Below, in pieces: positions 48,877-61,804 of a DNA stretch of 64,000 nucleotides; position 1 is the first letter of the stretch, and each line of letters starts with the position of its first letter. The position numbers were made by a program, and so were the translations under genes. Below the pieces are notes generated by a model. It was not told the DNA's origin, ran no database searches, and saw only the letters and a program-made list of their open reading frames with translations. This DNA is from Cerrena zonata (lineage: Eukaryota > Basidiomycota > Agaricomycetes > Polyporales > Cerrenaceae): contig JASBNA010000037.1 in assembly GCA_038087015.1 (NCBI GenBank), forward strand, positions 372,001 to 436,000, in the 5' to 3' direction.

Positions 48877-50754
48877 CTATTCATCATCTAGTTCATATGA
48901 CGTACCCAGCATCGACGGAACCGTGAGCCACGATCCGAAATACAATCCCAAATTCTGCCACCACGGCCTCACGATACTAATCTCCTCCCTAGCCGACATC
49001 GTCATCTCAGAATCATTGCAAGTAGCTTTGAGGATGACCGAAGTCTCCACGAACATCTCATGATCTCCCTTGGTCCCATGTTCCCACTGGCAACCGTAAG
49101 TGATTCGAGCTTCAGCCGGTTTTCCGTTTGGTAGAGTGAGATCGAGAGCAGTTGTTTGGCCGACCTTGTGGTGATGGAGGATGTAGGGAGAGAGAGCGGC
49201 GAAAGGTTTGTAGGGTTGAATATTGAATGTTCCCGCGGACGTTGTCTTTCGCCTCTTCATACTTTGCTTGCATCTCGTCCACTTCTCCAGCCCTTTCGGT
49301 CGTTTCCCGCAAGTGATCGAACTCCTCACTAGTCCTATCCAAAGCAGATTCCTTCTTCCCGCCAGAGAGTACATCCAACATAGTGAACGGGTCATAGTTA
49401 TACAGATGTACAGTATAGCCTCGAGATTAGGTAGAGCCTTGAACACTTTCTTCCAAACATTAGGTTCGTAGTCTCGTAGTTCGTCATGAAGCCGATGATA
49501 CGAAGACAACCGATGTATCTTCTTGAGGTCGAAGACCGTGCCTAGATTACGCAAATAGCTTGACAGATCATTAATCGAGATAGCTGAAGTTGCGAAGACT
49601 GGAAGCCCATTTCTTCCACTCTTGATCATCGGAGATGCGTACTCGGTCATCTCCCAGAAGAGCACCAGTTCGGATGGATCTAATAAATTCTGGAGATGTG
49701 TTCGATCATTCGGGAAGAACTTGCTCAGGTTGTCCGCGTCCTCGGCGAGGGCTAGCGTTATACAGGCAGTAGGTGGAAGAGCTAAGTGGGCAAGCAACCT
49801 TGAAGTACCCATTGGGGTAGCCGTATTGATGGCGAGTGTTTGGAGATTGTCCATTCTCACCGGCGCACGTCCTTTGGGCGACCTCTTGAATTCGGAATTC
49901 CCGCCCGATAAATCAACAACAAGAACTTCGAGTTTGCTTGCAACTTGCAGGGTATCGAGGAATGAGTGATAGATGTCAAGATCGTTCAGATTCAAACGGA
50001 CTAAAGACAGATGGGTGAGATCCTGGATGAGGGGGATATGCCATCCCGCGTAGTTCTTCAGAGTAAGACAGGTCAATGAGGGGACTTGGCCATCAAAGAG
50101 ACGTGGTACGGTTTTGAGTTTCTGATCAAATGTATGAGGGACGGATGTGCCTAAAGTCAAGGTTTGCAACATAGGAGCAGGTTTATTGAAATGCCGAGCT
50201 AACACCTTCATTTGAAAGCCTGGAACAGTGAGGTAAAAGGATTTGACCCTGTCCATATGTCTTCCAATGTCCTCGAAAAAGTCGTCAGGGTCGTAGTAGT
50301 TACCCGACTGAACTGGAGGATCAGGCGGATTCCAATCATGAATAAAATTTAGATACGAAATCTTTGGCATGATCATGTCTCCATCCAACGATCCCTTGTT
50401 CTCGTCCTCGGAATCGTCCTCAGAATCAGAATCTACATCATATTCATAGCTTCCTTCGTCTTCCATCCCAGAAAGCGCATACACCTTGATCGGAAGCTTC
50501 CCTGACCTTTCCAGAGCAGCTCTAACGTACGTCTTTCGAGGTGGACGCCAGATAATTGTTGTCCACAGTTCCGGGGATTGAACAAAGGCGGTCCTCCAGT
50601 TTCGACAAATCAGGGAGAGATTTCGAGCTCATGAAAAGTGCCTGTAGTATTCGAAGTTGGGAGGAGTAATGCCAAAATCATCAAATGTCGGTTCTGCGAA
50701 AGAAAAGATGCGAGATAACGCGTCTTTAGGCAAACGTTGGGCTAACGAGTGCAT
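48877..50754 (-). pseudogene. F-box family F copy, full length but broken
   Basis: Paralogue of the 46708 gene in opposite orientation. It starts MHSLAQRLPKDALSRIFSFAEP at 50754. A TGA at 50629-50631 replaces the Trp of the conserved HFVWA segment. After it the frame is open through ARNLSLICRNWRTAFVQSPELWTTIIW, the acidic loop and the LRR-like body. A small insertion near 49,410 shifts the frame so that LPNLEA is followed by out-of-frame HLYNYDPFTMLDVLSGG. A second shift near 49,220 returns to the original frame at PYKPFAALSPYI, and the C-terminus ARITYGCQWEHG is conserved to 48877. Three lesions make it almost certainly non-functional, though damage is light. Confidence 0.82.
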
Positions 50755-51745
50755 TTTTGAGAGGCTGTAGGTATATTCAGATATTAGTCTTTGTTCGAGA
50801 TGCATTCACCTTACAATTACCTACGTGAAAACGGTGAACAAACGAGCTACGGTTAAGTTATGTTCGAGTTCGTTATTCCCTTCTCAAAATCCAGTATCTT
50901 GGACTTTCTCGATCGGACTTGGAACTTGAAGTTATATGAACGAGGATGAGGACGAGAAGGTAACTGGTCATCGCTGTCGGGTCAGCTCTTGCATATATTC
51001 ATGACAACAGCTGATGAACGGACCTTAAGGATTCAACTCATCATCAGTAGGTCTTCTGCGACATACCAACCTAATGACAATGCGAATACTGTATAACATA
51101 GTGATGGTTCACAACGATTCTGTACCCCATTGCATCAGTTGTTATTCAGCCTAGAATATAGATCGGACCTCGTGCATCACTGCATCTACTTCTAAAGTCG
51201 AACACGGTTTCAAGAATCTATTGTACGTAGATGGCTTCGTTAACCCTTGGTGGCACGGGAGTTCCTTTAGATTCCTCCTCCCATTCGGGTGATACGTTGA
51301 AGAAAGTTGAAAGTTACTTCCCATCACATGGGTAGCTATGAATATTCCCATATTTGTTTTATATCATTCCAAGGACGCCAGAAGAGATCCACTCGCCTAT
51401 CAAGTCGCAATCAGCTGCAGAGACTATGACAACATACCTTATATCACGAGGCTTGTGCGAGGTAATTGTTCGAGCGACGGTGGTCGAAGGTTAAGAGCAA
51501 AAGAAGCGCTCTGGATAGACTCTTTCCCTCCACGAGGCCCGCACTTCCTTCTCTCCCTCTTCTTCAGCTACCACGTCGTGCGCTGCTGATTCACTTCTGA
51601 ACAACCAAGTCGCCCTGCAAACCGGCCTTGTTTGGACCTACTAGGAGCATAATTCGTATACAAAGTATGTCGGTGCGCATTACCACATTGAGCCCCGCTC
51701 TCGACTGATAATCTATTGTTCCGTTCCGTCGTACAGCCCAGCTAT
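50755..51745. other. Intergenic, nothing recognised
   Basis: About 1 kb between the broken F-box copy and the next F-box gene. Short open frames only, without motifs or splice continuity. Confidence 0.45.
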
Positions 51746-53039
51746 ATGACCGTCGATCTCAACATGGGCACAGATGCAAAATCACTAGACACTGGGTGGG
51801 TCTGATTCCGTTCTCTTCGAGGGAGAACTCATCACCGGTTAGTCGGGTGGACTCATGTAGACCCATCTACGCGAGAAACAGGTTTTTACCCTTCGAGATT
51901 GTCAGTCTCATAGCGTCGTACATGTACGCCTCGCATCCTGCGTTGCATGCGTGTGCCTTGACCTGTCGCCTCTGGAAGGATGCAATTTATCCCCATCGAT
52001 TTTGTCAAGTAGTGGTTACACGCGAGTCGCAACTGGTGGATCTCCTCAAGTTTATCGAAACGGACAAGGTCAAGTCTGTTTGGGTGCAGGAAATCGTCTC
52101 TACTGTCCCACCTCAACGGATGCTGCTCAAGATGATCAACCTCGCACCCCATCTTCCCCGTGTGCATACCCTCGAATTCCGAGGGCTCCAACGGGATGCA
52201 GGCGCCGATTGTGCAGCGGTAAGGAAGGTCTTCTCCCAGTTCATTTCTGTCGAAACTCTCCGTTTCCGGCGCTCGCAATTGAGCTTGTCTGTGGTTCAGG
52301 CCGCGGCATGTGCACTGCCGAAACTTACCTGCCTCGAGTTTGAACAAGGAGGTTTCAACAACGATGATGATGACCACCCGTTCATGAGCTCAAGTCAACG
52401 GGATCGCATCCGTCTCAAGTCTCTTCGAGTAGAGAAGACACAACAGTGTGCCAATTTCTATGGCTGGATCTCGTCGTCGGATTCGCAGTCTACCATCCAA
52501 TCCTTCGATGTTGACGGCGTGGACTCGGGAGAGAGACTTTTGGAAAGTGCGGGGTTTATACAAGCTCTCGGTAGCTCCCTGACCCATCTCGGCCTGCTCG
52601 CGCGGCGACCGCGCATCGATTACTTCCGTGAGGCAACGTACAAGGGTGAGCTCTCTTCCGTATTCTAGTCTTCCCATCACTCATGTTTCACTTAGCTACG
52701 CTGAAAGCAATCAACCTCGAATCCAACTCAAACATCCGCAGCCTCGAATTCTACGACCCCCTTCATCCAGGTATCATTTCGTGGCTCGGGCAACTTCCGC
52801 GTCCAGCGTTACTTCGCTCCGTCGTGCTCCATATGCCTGCTAGGGATGTGAGCACAAGCTATGCCGAACTGGACAAGTATCTCACGAGACCGGAGTTCTG
52901 CAATCTGAAGGAGGTCCATATCGTTTACCTTCGAGCTCTTCGTGCCGTCGATTCGATGCAGATCAGGCAAGACTTGGAAGCTGGATTCCCTGCTATGGCT
53001 GGGCGGGGCTTATTGAAGTTGACGATCTCCCGTGTTTGA
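51746..53039 (+). CDS. F-box-like LRR protein
   Basis: Three exons (51746-51795, 51843-52645, 52696-53039) sum to 1197 nt, 398 aa. The first exon supplies an ATG (MTVDLNMGTDAKSLDTG) joined in frame to RNRFLPFEIVSLIASYMYASHPALHACALTCRLWKDAIYPH, an F-box of the LPFEI...CALTCRLW type common in mushrooms. The rest is Leu-rich: LPRVHTLEFRGLQ, VETLRFRRSQLSLSV, LTCLEFEQGGF, LKSLRVEKTQQC, LTHLGLLARR, and, after the second intron, IRSLEFYDPLHPG and LRSVVLHMPARD. It should bind Skp1 and an unknown substrate. It is not closely related to the neighbouring family F. Confidence 0.75.
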
Positions 53040-53318
53040 AAAAGGTTCGCTTCCGCATCTCCGGGACGTGGAGAATGGGGGAACTGAATTGGGTTCTTTA
53101 CTCAGACCATACTCAATACCGGCGAACACATGCACCCCTCATATGATCACATCTATCAGGAAAGCCGCTCGGGAAGTTGCTTTGTATCTCACGTATCATT
53201 TCACGAATATGTCACGATATCTTTTCGATACCCTACTGACACCCCTCCTCCTGTACTGTATATACTCGACTGTTCAAACCACATATGCAACATGTATCCA
53301 ACCCGTTAATCCTTATCA

Positions 53319-55795
53319 TTATGGTCGCGGCGGTAACTTGGCCGCAGGACTCACTGCAGGCAAAGAGCCACTCTCCGGTCTAAATGGACCGAAGGTGGAC
53401 GAATCGATAAGGTTTCCGCTACCATAGACGTCCTTGGCCGGAGGTGCCTTGAACGGGTGGCATTCGGTGTTAATCACCCCTACAAATTATCCATTTTTAT
53501 CATCTCCGTCTCCGTTTATACTGAGCACACAAAGGTGAGACTTACATTCGTCCAGACTGATGTGGCCGGGGTCGTCGAAAGTGAGGTATCTAGAGAAGCA
53601 TCGTGAGTGGCATTCCTCTGAGAAGATGAAGCAACTGACAGGTATTTCAGAACCTCTCCATACCAGAAACTCTCCGTATCATCGATGAAGCCAGAGTCAA
53701 CCTTATCGACATTCCAAATCCCCGCAAACGCTATCGGTGCCTTTGTGAACTTGTTGAAGCTATCGATAGCAGACGCCGCACGATCGAGGTATGTGCGATT
53801 CCCTGTTACGCGCCATGCGTAGAAGTTGGACTCTAAGACTTCGGGACGGAGGTAATAATATTCTGCTTGTGGATATATGAAGAATCCGTGTTTATCGTAG
53901 AAAGCTAGGTCCTCGGCTGTTGGTGTTGCACCCGTGAAGTTTCCATCTTCTGAGAAGTAACCAAAGATCTCAGGACCGATTCCGGTTCTAGAGTGGCGGG
54001 TTGGTATCGATAGATTACTTGAAGGAGGAGAGACGTACGTCGTGCTAGCATATGTATTCCAGCATGCATCGTTCAATTCGAGTCCTTTGTCGACGATGGT
54101 CTGGTTATTCAACAACCGACCACCTAACGATAAGCGCGATGAATTTGGTATCACAAAGGATTGTCGATGAGACGAACACACCAAGCATCCAGTTTCCAGC
54201 TGTGAAGCATCCCAAATGGGAACCAACATGGCGAAGAGTACCATCTTCCAGTCGATCGGTAACGTACAAATGGTTTCCCACTGTAGATCTCTACACGGAA
54301 CATTTCACAATCATTCGGAGAAGTCGAGATTTCACTGGCAGACCTACCACCACCAATTCTTTGAACGTACTATCCACTGCGGTTGCCCAGGTATCGGCAA
54401 AGAGGTTATCGTCGGTATTGGTAATTCGCGCATATTTGATGAGGTATTCGAAGTAACTGTCAGATCCTGACCCCCAGCTCTGAATGGTGTAAGAGAATCA
54501 TTTAGGATGAAACTTTATCAAATGTTTGCTTACCACAAGCCCGCCTACAAAGTTTCCAGTTTTGGGGTCGAGGCCTTGTGCAGCAAGACCTAATGACGTT
54601 GCGTTGGATTCCGACTATCGAGTTCATTGCTATAAACCTGACGTACCTGGAAGAGGTGCGGGCTAATGAAAACATGAATATTCTCTACCTTGTACAGTAG
54701 GAAATCGACTCACCAATTGCGCAATATGACGAACAGTGTCCTCCGCCAATTGACGATACGTATCATTACCCGTGTATTTGCTGCTTGCTTTTTCAGTAAC
54801 AAAATAAAATGTATGCGAAAAACCTTACGCCAGCCTGGACCATTCTAGAGTAAGCTACAAGGGAAATTGAGTCCAGTACTTTTGTCAGACTTAAGTGGAA
54901 CCTTACCGTGCCAGCTTGTGATATGACCGACTAGTAGTCGCTCAAATTAGCCTTTTCTCTAATTATATACGAAAATGACACTCACATTCTCGAGAATTGG
55001 GATACTGGTATTGAAGTCTATGTTCATCCACGGAATAGGGCTAGGGGACTTCATAGAGGTTCAAGTTAATTTAATGGTATGTATTACGATTAGACGAGGA
55101 CGTACCGCTTCCCATGCAGCCACCATCTTGTTTGCAACCTCCTTTGCTTTGTCAATCAAAATGGGGTATATCTTTCCACTTAGTTCGTATGCACTAATCA
55201 ACCCTGCAAGATACCGTATAGTTGTTTCGAAGATGCTTTCCTGAAATGTCAAATATCACTCAGAAGAGGGAATCGCGAAATTCTTACCTGACAGAATCCG
55301 AAGTGTGCGAAACACTGAAGTCGATCTTGGAGCTAAAATTCACCGCTTCGAGGAACAATTCCTGTAGGGGTTGAGGTGGATAGATAGATAACATAGAGTA
55401 GAGTCAAGTACCTCCTGCCCCATGACGGCCTGTTTCCACAAGTTATGAGCCTCCCAGATGAACGAGCCTGAGGGATGTACTCACAAACGTAGTCATAGCG
55501 TCGACTATAGTTGCGCCCCATCCATTGCGACCATCGAAGAACGACTTTGAGATCGGGGTGAGATCGTCATGAGAGAAGGCAAATTTCCTATTATTATCTG
55601 TAAGCGACGCAAACGGCGAATCTACGGTCCTTACTTGTAAGCCTGGTAGCTGTCTAACAGCATATTCACTACTGCCTGCTGGTGCATATGTGCATCCGGA
55701 GGTAAGTTAATGAATGGTGCTTGTACAGATGCACCCAGGGCCACTGGGACGATGCTAGTCGTCAGAAAAGCAGCGAAGTAGAGGTGATGACGCAT
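53319..55795 (-). CDS. GH47 alpha-1,2-mannosidase
   Basis: Class I mannosyl-oligosaccharide 1,2-alpha-mannosidase, secretory-pathway or secreted, trimming alpha-1,2-mannose from N-glycans with Ca2+ at the active site. It starts MRHHLYFAAFLTTSIVPVALG (signal peptide) at 55795, then QQAVVNMLLDSYQAYK-FAFSHDDLTPIS. Family blocks read across about a dozen short introns: NGWGATIVDAMTTF, ELFLEAVNFSSKIDFS, SIFETTIRYLAGLISAYELSG, YTGNDTYRQLAEDTVRHIA, GGRLLNNQTIVDKGLELNDACWNTY, YYLRPEVLESNFYAWRVTGNRTYLDRA, DDTESFWYGEVLKYL-YLTFDD, and VINTECHPF near the end. The Thr of NTE is the usual Ca2+ ligand, and the family's NTEAHP appears as NTECHP. I end the CDS at TAA 53319-53321, after a short Pro-rich tail, because two introns near the 3' end join the frame. 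Confidence 0.85.
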
Positions 55796-57237
55796 AAGGA
55801 TGAATGAAAGCTCTGGAGAATAGAGCTTAGACCTGAGTACAAACGTTTTGCGGTTATAACTCAAAGTTGCCGGACTTCTGGAACCATAGAAGTAGTCTAC
55901 CGGCTTAGACTTTTCTACAGACTTTCGTCATCTGTTAGGACCCATATGGTTTTAGACACCATTACGAGAAATATTGATGTATTTCGGGCTGTCTTGGGAC
56001 CTTAATAGTGTCAGAAGAACAATTAAGCCCTCGAAAATATAGTGCAGTTACTCACATGATGTATACAGGGTTCTATCTGGACGTATCATTACTCCCAGGG
56101 ATGGTGGTGACTTTGAGAAAGACCGTGGAGCGCCAGCAAGAGTATGAAAGACGGAATCAAAACGTACAACTCAACATTCGTATCAACATCATGAATCGTC
56201 TGCACCCTAGAGAGAAATCGTGTGCATGAAAATAGATATATAAACAACATAATTGGAGGACCAAACCTAAATCAAAAGGTGTCTAATAAACTCGTGACTA
56301 TTGGGGCACACGAAAGAAGTTGAGAACCTAGCTTTACAAAGACGAGCGTGACACCGGGCAGCATGCTTCAACGTCAACCGTTAGGCCTCAAGATCAGGTC
56401 AGAGATTGAACGATTGAGCTGACGCGAGTCCATGTTGAAGTTGCTGGAGACGTCCCGTGAGAAGACTTTGAGTTCCTAAGAGGATTGTCTTAGTAAATGT
56501 CAATAGTACTAAGCGCAAAGGTATCGAAGATCTAGGAAGTGTAGATATTGTGTACCAGTGAGTTCAGAGTATAGGTAAGCTGGTATAGTCAGAGGTCCAC
56601 ATCAGGGATAATCAATAGTAGTACTAAGATTCGACCTGTCTCTCCTGTGCTAAGTTGTTGTGCTTGATTGAGTTTTTTGTCTAGCAGCTGTAGGATAGAA
56701 TGCATGACACGGTATTTGTTTCGAGGTACTAGGGTGACTCGGGTAAACCCGAGCGGAGTTAGAATCTTGAACCTTTGATCCTCCGATTTGGCGCCTCCCA
56801 AACGTCTGCCACTGCCAGCGGCAGACATCGACAACGGGTAGAATCCTGTAGAATCATCATGCCAATACTTCGTTCCATGCTCTCCGTCGAACTGTTTAAT
56901 ATATGACCATCTTGTGGTAGCTATCCATTCGGAGATATGTGTGGTTTGTTATCATCTCTTACACGGCCGGCACTGATGAATGGCGTTAGGCAACTACTCT
57001 GTATCATGTTTGTTCCTCCAAATATTCTTCCGCTCACCGCTCTATCTGAGCTAATGTCATGATAAAACACTTCCTAAACCAAGTATGACATCGGATAGTG
57101 TGAAAATTTTTGGCACGATACCAGCTGAATGATCTCCATCATGCATATTAGCCTCCGAGGGGCCTCTCATTTTTCGATAAGTAGCTCGTGTCAAAAATGT
57201 GATTTCGTTTAAGTTATCCCAACGCGGTCTCTCGACA
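55796..57237. other. Intergenic, nothing recognised
   Basis: A 1.4-kb stretch with only short open frames and no motif or homology to other parts of the window. The minus-strand promoter of the GH47 gene and the promoter of the membrane-protein gene lie at its two ends. Confidence 0.45.
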
Positions 57238-58774
57238 ATGCCTCCCTCAACACCAATCGGTGATATACCCCTGTTGGATTTCACCGAAACGAAGGCATTA
57301 TGGTCCCCCGAACCCAAATCACGCGGCACGTTCAGCATACTCTCGCTTTGTCTCAGTACCATCTTTATATGTGTCTGGAAGGCATGGCATCCTAATATCC
57401 CCCCTCATAGCCCCGAAAAGCGTAGTAAACTCAAGAGCATGGGAAAATCTATACTGTGGTTCCTTCTGTTTCTCTTTCTCCCTGAGGGTCTCTTCGTCAT
57501 GGCTTTCGAAGACCTCAGGAAGGCATACATTCTTTACTACAATATAAACCACTTGGAATTTTTCCCGCCTGTCTGGTACTCTGTATTATTTCAGAATTTA
57601 TTCATTCGACGAAGCAGGCAGGCTAAAAATCCGGTGGGTGTAGATTATTACATGTCGTTGCTACCAGTTGCGCTAAGTAAACACACAGAGACCCTATACT
57701 CGACAAAATCATTGGACCCTCACACATTCCTTCTACGCCGTAATGGGTGGTTACGCGGAACCACCGAAGGAACCAAACGGTGAACCCTGTGTATTGAGGA
57801 GTGGCGAGCTGCAGAAGATCATACAAGACGATCCAGACAGAGTTCCAGAGCTGTCTGAACAATCCATCCTTGCTCGTAGCCAACAGGACAGTCTCTCCAA
57901 AGTCATTGCCCTAATCCAAATCTTCTCATTTTGCATGACTTGCATTTTGAGACGGATTAGTGAACTTCCTCTCAGCGTACTCGAAATTACCACCATTGGA
58001 TATGCTGTATGCGCTATTCTCGCATACATTCTTTGGTGGAAGAAACCTCATATCATGACGGAGCCGACTCTGCTAAAGATGGAGAGGGAAACAATTACAG
58101 CCGATCCGGAGAGCTCTGGACGACAAGCTCCTATGGTCAGCGCGAGGACCAGCGAAGAAGGCATGGGTGACGGCACCCGTGTTGAAATTCTCACTTCGTC
58201 TAACACCGTGAACGACGAAGAAAACAATGGCGAACCCGGGGATTTGGCTGACAAGGAGTTTGAGCCCGAGGTCGACCAATATGATGATGACACAGATGGA
58301 AGATTGCCATCCGTCTCAAACATAATATATCCGACTCAGACGCAGGGGAGGCGGGGGCAAAAAATGCTCCGTAAGGATATGGGGTCAGTTATTGTTTGGA
58401 CCATTGGATCTATCTCTCCAGCAGTATATGGCCTCTTACACTTGCTGGCATGGAATGGTTCGTTTCCAACGCCCGTCGAGCGTACTCTATGGCGCATTTC
58501 CACCGTTGTGGTTATCACGTCGGGTATGGCAATAGCTCTTGGTCTTTTAGTTTTAGCCTCAGTCATGCTATTGATCTCGGAATGGTCGGGGGATTCAGAC
58601 TGGAAGGAGACAACGTTTGAAACTTTGGGGTATGTATTTACATGTTCAATCGTCCTCCTGTATATCTTGGCCCGTGCGTATATGATAGTAGAGACATTCC
58701 GACAGCTACTTTTCCTTCCTCCAGAGTCCTTTCAAGTTGCTTCTTGGTCCAAGTACTTACCCCAAATTTCGTAA
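57238..58774 (+). CDS. Multi-pass membrane protein, fungal family
   Basis: Exons 57238-57633 and 57689-58774 (55-nt intron) give 493 aa. The N-terminal part holds RGTFSILSLCLSTIFICVWKAWHPNIP, the signature of a large Agaricomycete family of uncharacterised membrane proteins, then a helix IILWFLLFLFLPEGL-type and MAFEDLRKAY. The intron joins QAKNP to RPYTRQNHWTLTHSFYAVMGGYA, a second family block; reading on without splicing destroys it. Next come GELQKIIQDDPDRVPELSEQSILARSQQDSLSK, helices around VIALIQIFSFCMTCILRR and LEITTIGYAVCAILAYILWW, the KPHIM motif, a long acidic cytoplasmic-looking loop, and three more helices near the C-terminus. Six or seven membrane spans in all. The function is unknown. 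Confidence 0.8.
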
Positions 58775-59261
58775 ACCGCCATACTATCGTTGTTGTGTTG
58801 ATATCTAGTACAGATTTGTCTTGATTGCTTACTTTTTTTTGTTCTTGGATTCTTACTTCGTGTATAATAATGTAGGATATCTATATCAGGCATTACATCT
58901 ATGTACCAATTCCAGCCTTTATAAAGACCAATCACGAAACCGTTTATACATATGGTTATAATCAAGGAACGTCAGAAGACAGCACTCAGTTTTGCAGCCA
59001 TGGAGACGACCTATAAACGGTCATGGTGTATAATATCTGACTTGACATGGAGGGATGCCTACAGTTCATTTTTCGCATCGCCTACATAAATACGAAGACC
59101 AGTTCGCTCGACATTCTCAAAAATTCCTCCCTCGAATGACATCAGCGACATTCCCAATATGGATTTCGCCATCTTGGCACCGAAAGCGAACTTCCTAGAG
59201 GCCGGATAGACGAGTATGAGTGAGACTTTCATCGAGTTTACGATATTCCTCCCTTTCCGGT
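58775..59261. other. Intergenic between convergent genes
   Basis: Spacer holding the two 3' ends of converging genes. No further feature is visible. Confidence 0.4.
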
Positions 59262-60273
59262 TTAGTAGGGATTTTCCAACCTCTCGATTTGTTTCGTGAG
59301 AACAAATGTCACTCGCTCCAAAATCGTTGGTACAGAGAGCCCCTCGAGCCACACTGGAACCATTGGATTTGAGATATCGTGAAATTCTATCGTGCGTAAA
59401 CCTGGAAAACATCGTGGGCCTGAATGCAGAGGTTTAGCATATATAACGCTGATTAAAATTGTGAGATAGGAATACCTTTGTATCTGTCTTCCTGAGGTTC
59501 TGTATGATCGTGTAGAGTGATTAATCGAAGATGCTCTATAGATAGCTCTGGGAAGTTAAGGAAGTCGTACTTTAGATCGCAAGAGACGCAGGTCCCGCCC
59601 CCTAGAGCGAGTGTTCGGGCAGTCTTCGTAGTTGCTATCCACGAACAAAGACACTCTTGATTTGTATCGTGTGAGAACTCGAGAAATAGAGTCTTTAGTG
59701 GTAGTGGACTTAGCCCACCACGGCCAAGTCTCAATTGGGTGTATCAGTGACATTGAGTGACAGCAATCGAAGAGTTGTGATATCCGGGTCAGCACACACC
59801 ACTGCCTGTAGTATCTCGAGCGGTATTTCGAAGTATGCGATGGTGAGTTCTTGTATTGAATTAAACCCAGAACAGTAGTCTAGAAATCGAGAAAGGAATG
59901 GGAATTGATAGCATATTCTCTGAACACGGAGGACTTGTAGGCGTACAAGTAGTGGAGGGAGGGCTGTCGATGCTCTAGGAACCCAAAATAGTATTTCTTT
60001 AGAGTTTTCGTAGAAGCGATTGACAGTGATTCGCAATTTTTTGATCCAGAACCTGATCTGGTTCAATCTCTCTGTTTCGCTTCGAAGGAGCGAAAGGAGT
60101 ACATCCAAATCCGTGCCCGACTTCAAAACGATGTAGTGATAGATATGTGGACGACTGGTTGTGTACCACGAGTGACATGTCAATGAGAAAGCCTTCACGG
60201 ATGATGGAGAGTTCCAAAATTGTCCGGCGATGAGGCTCACGAGTTCTGTAGGAAGTCTGTCATTTTCAGACAT
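59262..60273 (-). CDS. F-box protein
   Basis: Three exons (60273-59752, 59692-59476, 59419-59262) sum to 897 nt, 298 aa. MSENDRLPTELVSLIAGQFW and AFSLTCHSWYTTSRPHIYH form the F-box. Leu-rich segments follow: LNQIRFWIKKLRITVN, LLVRLQVLRVQRI, IQELTIAYFEIPLEIL and ITTLRLLSLN, then, across the first intron, TLFLEFSHDTNQECLCSWIA, LSIEHLRLITLHDHTE and, after the second, CFPGLRTIEFHDISNPMVPVW. Without the 59-nt intron (59693-59751) the gene would seem frameshifted; with it the frame is continuous. Probable SCF substrate adaptor, target unknown. The upstream start could lie further 5' in an extra exon. Confidence 0.72.
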
Positions 60274-60535
60274 CTTTATTGAGGAACTCAGTAATCTGTC
60301 CAGCCAAAGAAATAGAATGATAATGCTGACCTTAGAAAGCAGATGGTGGTAGGTGAGAAGAGACACTTACCAATTGGTTACAAGTACTCCCATATCGGAG
60401 AACAGAGGGCTTTCTGATTGATGGGATGTTGCTCTGTCTCCCGCGCTGCTCAAGGTTATCGCTTTGTGGTTCCATAACCTGAAACTGTATAATCTACATT
60501 GCTTTTATTTTTTCATGTGTTAACACATCTTGTAA

Positions 60536-61804
60536 TCAGATGAGCTTCAGGAGATCGCTCATGACACCCATGGCAGTAACGGCTGCACCAGCACCGGCAC
60601 CTTGAATAATAAGAGGCCTTGGGCTATAGCGCTCCGTGTGGAACATAATGATGTTGTCTGAGCCGCCCAGCGAAGTTGCAAATGGATGCGTCTTAGGGTA
60701 TCTACACAGAGAGAAAAATCCCATCAGGAGTCGTGCGGAACCTTAGAAGTAAGACGTACTTTTGCAAGTCAGCCTTGACGATACCTTGCTCGAGGTCAAC
60801 AACACCGACGTAACGAAGGACGCTTCCTTCTTTGAGAGCCTCGCTCCTCTTCTGGTCGAATTCAGCATCATAGTCAGCGAGACGAGTCACGAAATCGTCC
60901 GCGGAAAGCGATTGAGACGCCAATCCGGCTGGAATCAAGGAAGTAGTAGGAACGGATTGGTAACCTTGTGGCAGGGGAACTTTCTCCTTCAGGGATGGGA
61001 TGAATCGAGCCAAGATACTCAGTTTTCGGGCAACGTCTGAGCCGGTAAGATCATCAGCGGGGTGAGGTTCCTATCAAGCCAAGGGTGAGTACATATAGAA
61101 TAGGGGGTTAACATATGCATACCGTGTATCCCTTTTCACGAGCGACAGCTACTACAGACGAGAACGACGGACCGCCCTCTTCGCCAGAAGAGAAATTGTT
61201 AAAGATATAGCTCATGGTACCGGAGAAGACGCCCTCGATTTTCTTGACCTGAATCGCAGTCATTGAGATTGAGTAGTATGGCTTGAATGATGCTGAAGAT
61301 GCATACCTTGTCGCCGGTCGCGACCAGGTCTTTCAACGTCGAGATGACAGGAAGTCCGGCACCAACAGTCGACTCGTTGAGGAACTTAGCCCCACTCTTC
61401 GCGCTGGAAGACAAAATTCCATCGAAGAGACTGAGGTCGCCGGAGAAGGCCTTCTTGTTGGGAGTAATGACATGGATTCCTGCAGAGAGAAGGGATGGGT
61501 AAAGTGATGCAATGTTCTCAGCAGAGGTATTGTCCACGAAGACGACATCTTGTCCTGGCTTGACCAATTTTGAGAGATCTTGAACGAGGTCTTGTGGTGT
61601 TTTTGCAGAAGACTGTGCTAGTGATTCTTTCCAAGAATTGACCGTAATATTGAGACCATCGGGTGCAAAGAGTGTGTGCTTTGATGATGATAGAGCGACA
61701 ATTCGGAAAGGGTTTGGAGTTGCAAGGGAGAGCAGCTGACTGATAAATTCGCTGCCAACAAGACCGACACCGGTTACGGCGACAGAAACTGTTCGAGAGG
61801 CCAT
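60536..61804 (-). CDS. HOM6: Homoserine dehydrogenase
   Basis: NAD(P)-dependent reduction of aspartate semialdehyde to homoserine, the branch point to threonine and methionine; cytosolic in fungi. The N-terminal Rossmann motif is VAVTGVGLVGSEFISQLL, directly after MASRTVS at 61804. Catalytic-domain blocks are FVDNTSAENIASLYP, GIHVITPNKKAFSG, FLNESTVGAGLPVISTL, then after an intron KIEGVFSGTMSYIFN (the family's conserved loop), GYTEPHPADDLTGSDVARKL, and near the end TERYSPRPLIIQGAGAGAAVTAMGV. It is monofunctional, without an aspartokinase domain or ACT domain, as in yeast. Three short introns. All family blocks are present, so it should be active. Confidence 0.95.

Noticed and set aside
53032..53427. 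131-codon plus-strand frame after the F-box gene
   Set aside because: It overlaps, on the opposite strand, the 3' exons of the GH47 gene, whose frame and family motifs are far stronger; it also lacks any motif.
56008..56229. 73-codon frame with charged, Arg-rich sequence
   Set aside because: Short, isolated, no motif, no splice continuity; likely chance.
59556..59795. Apparent frameshift in the F-box gene near 59,735
   Set aside because: A 59-nt GT-AG intron (59693-59751) resolves it and makes the exon total divisible by three.
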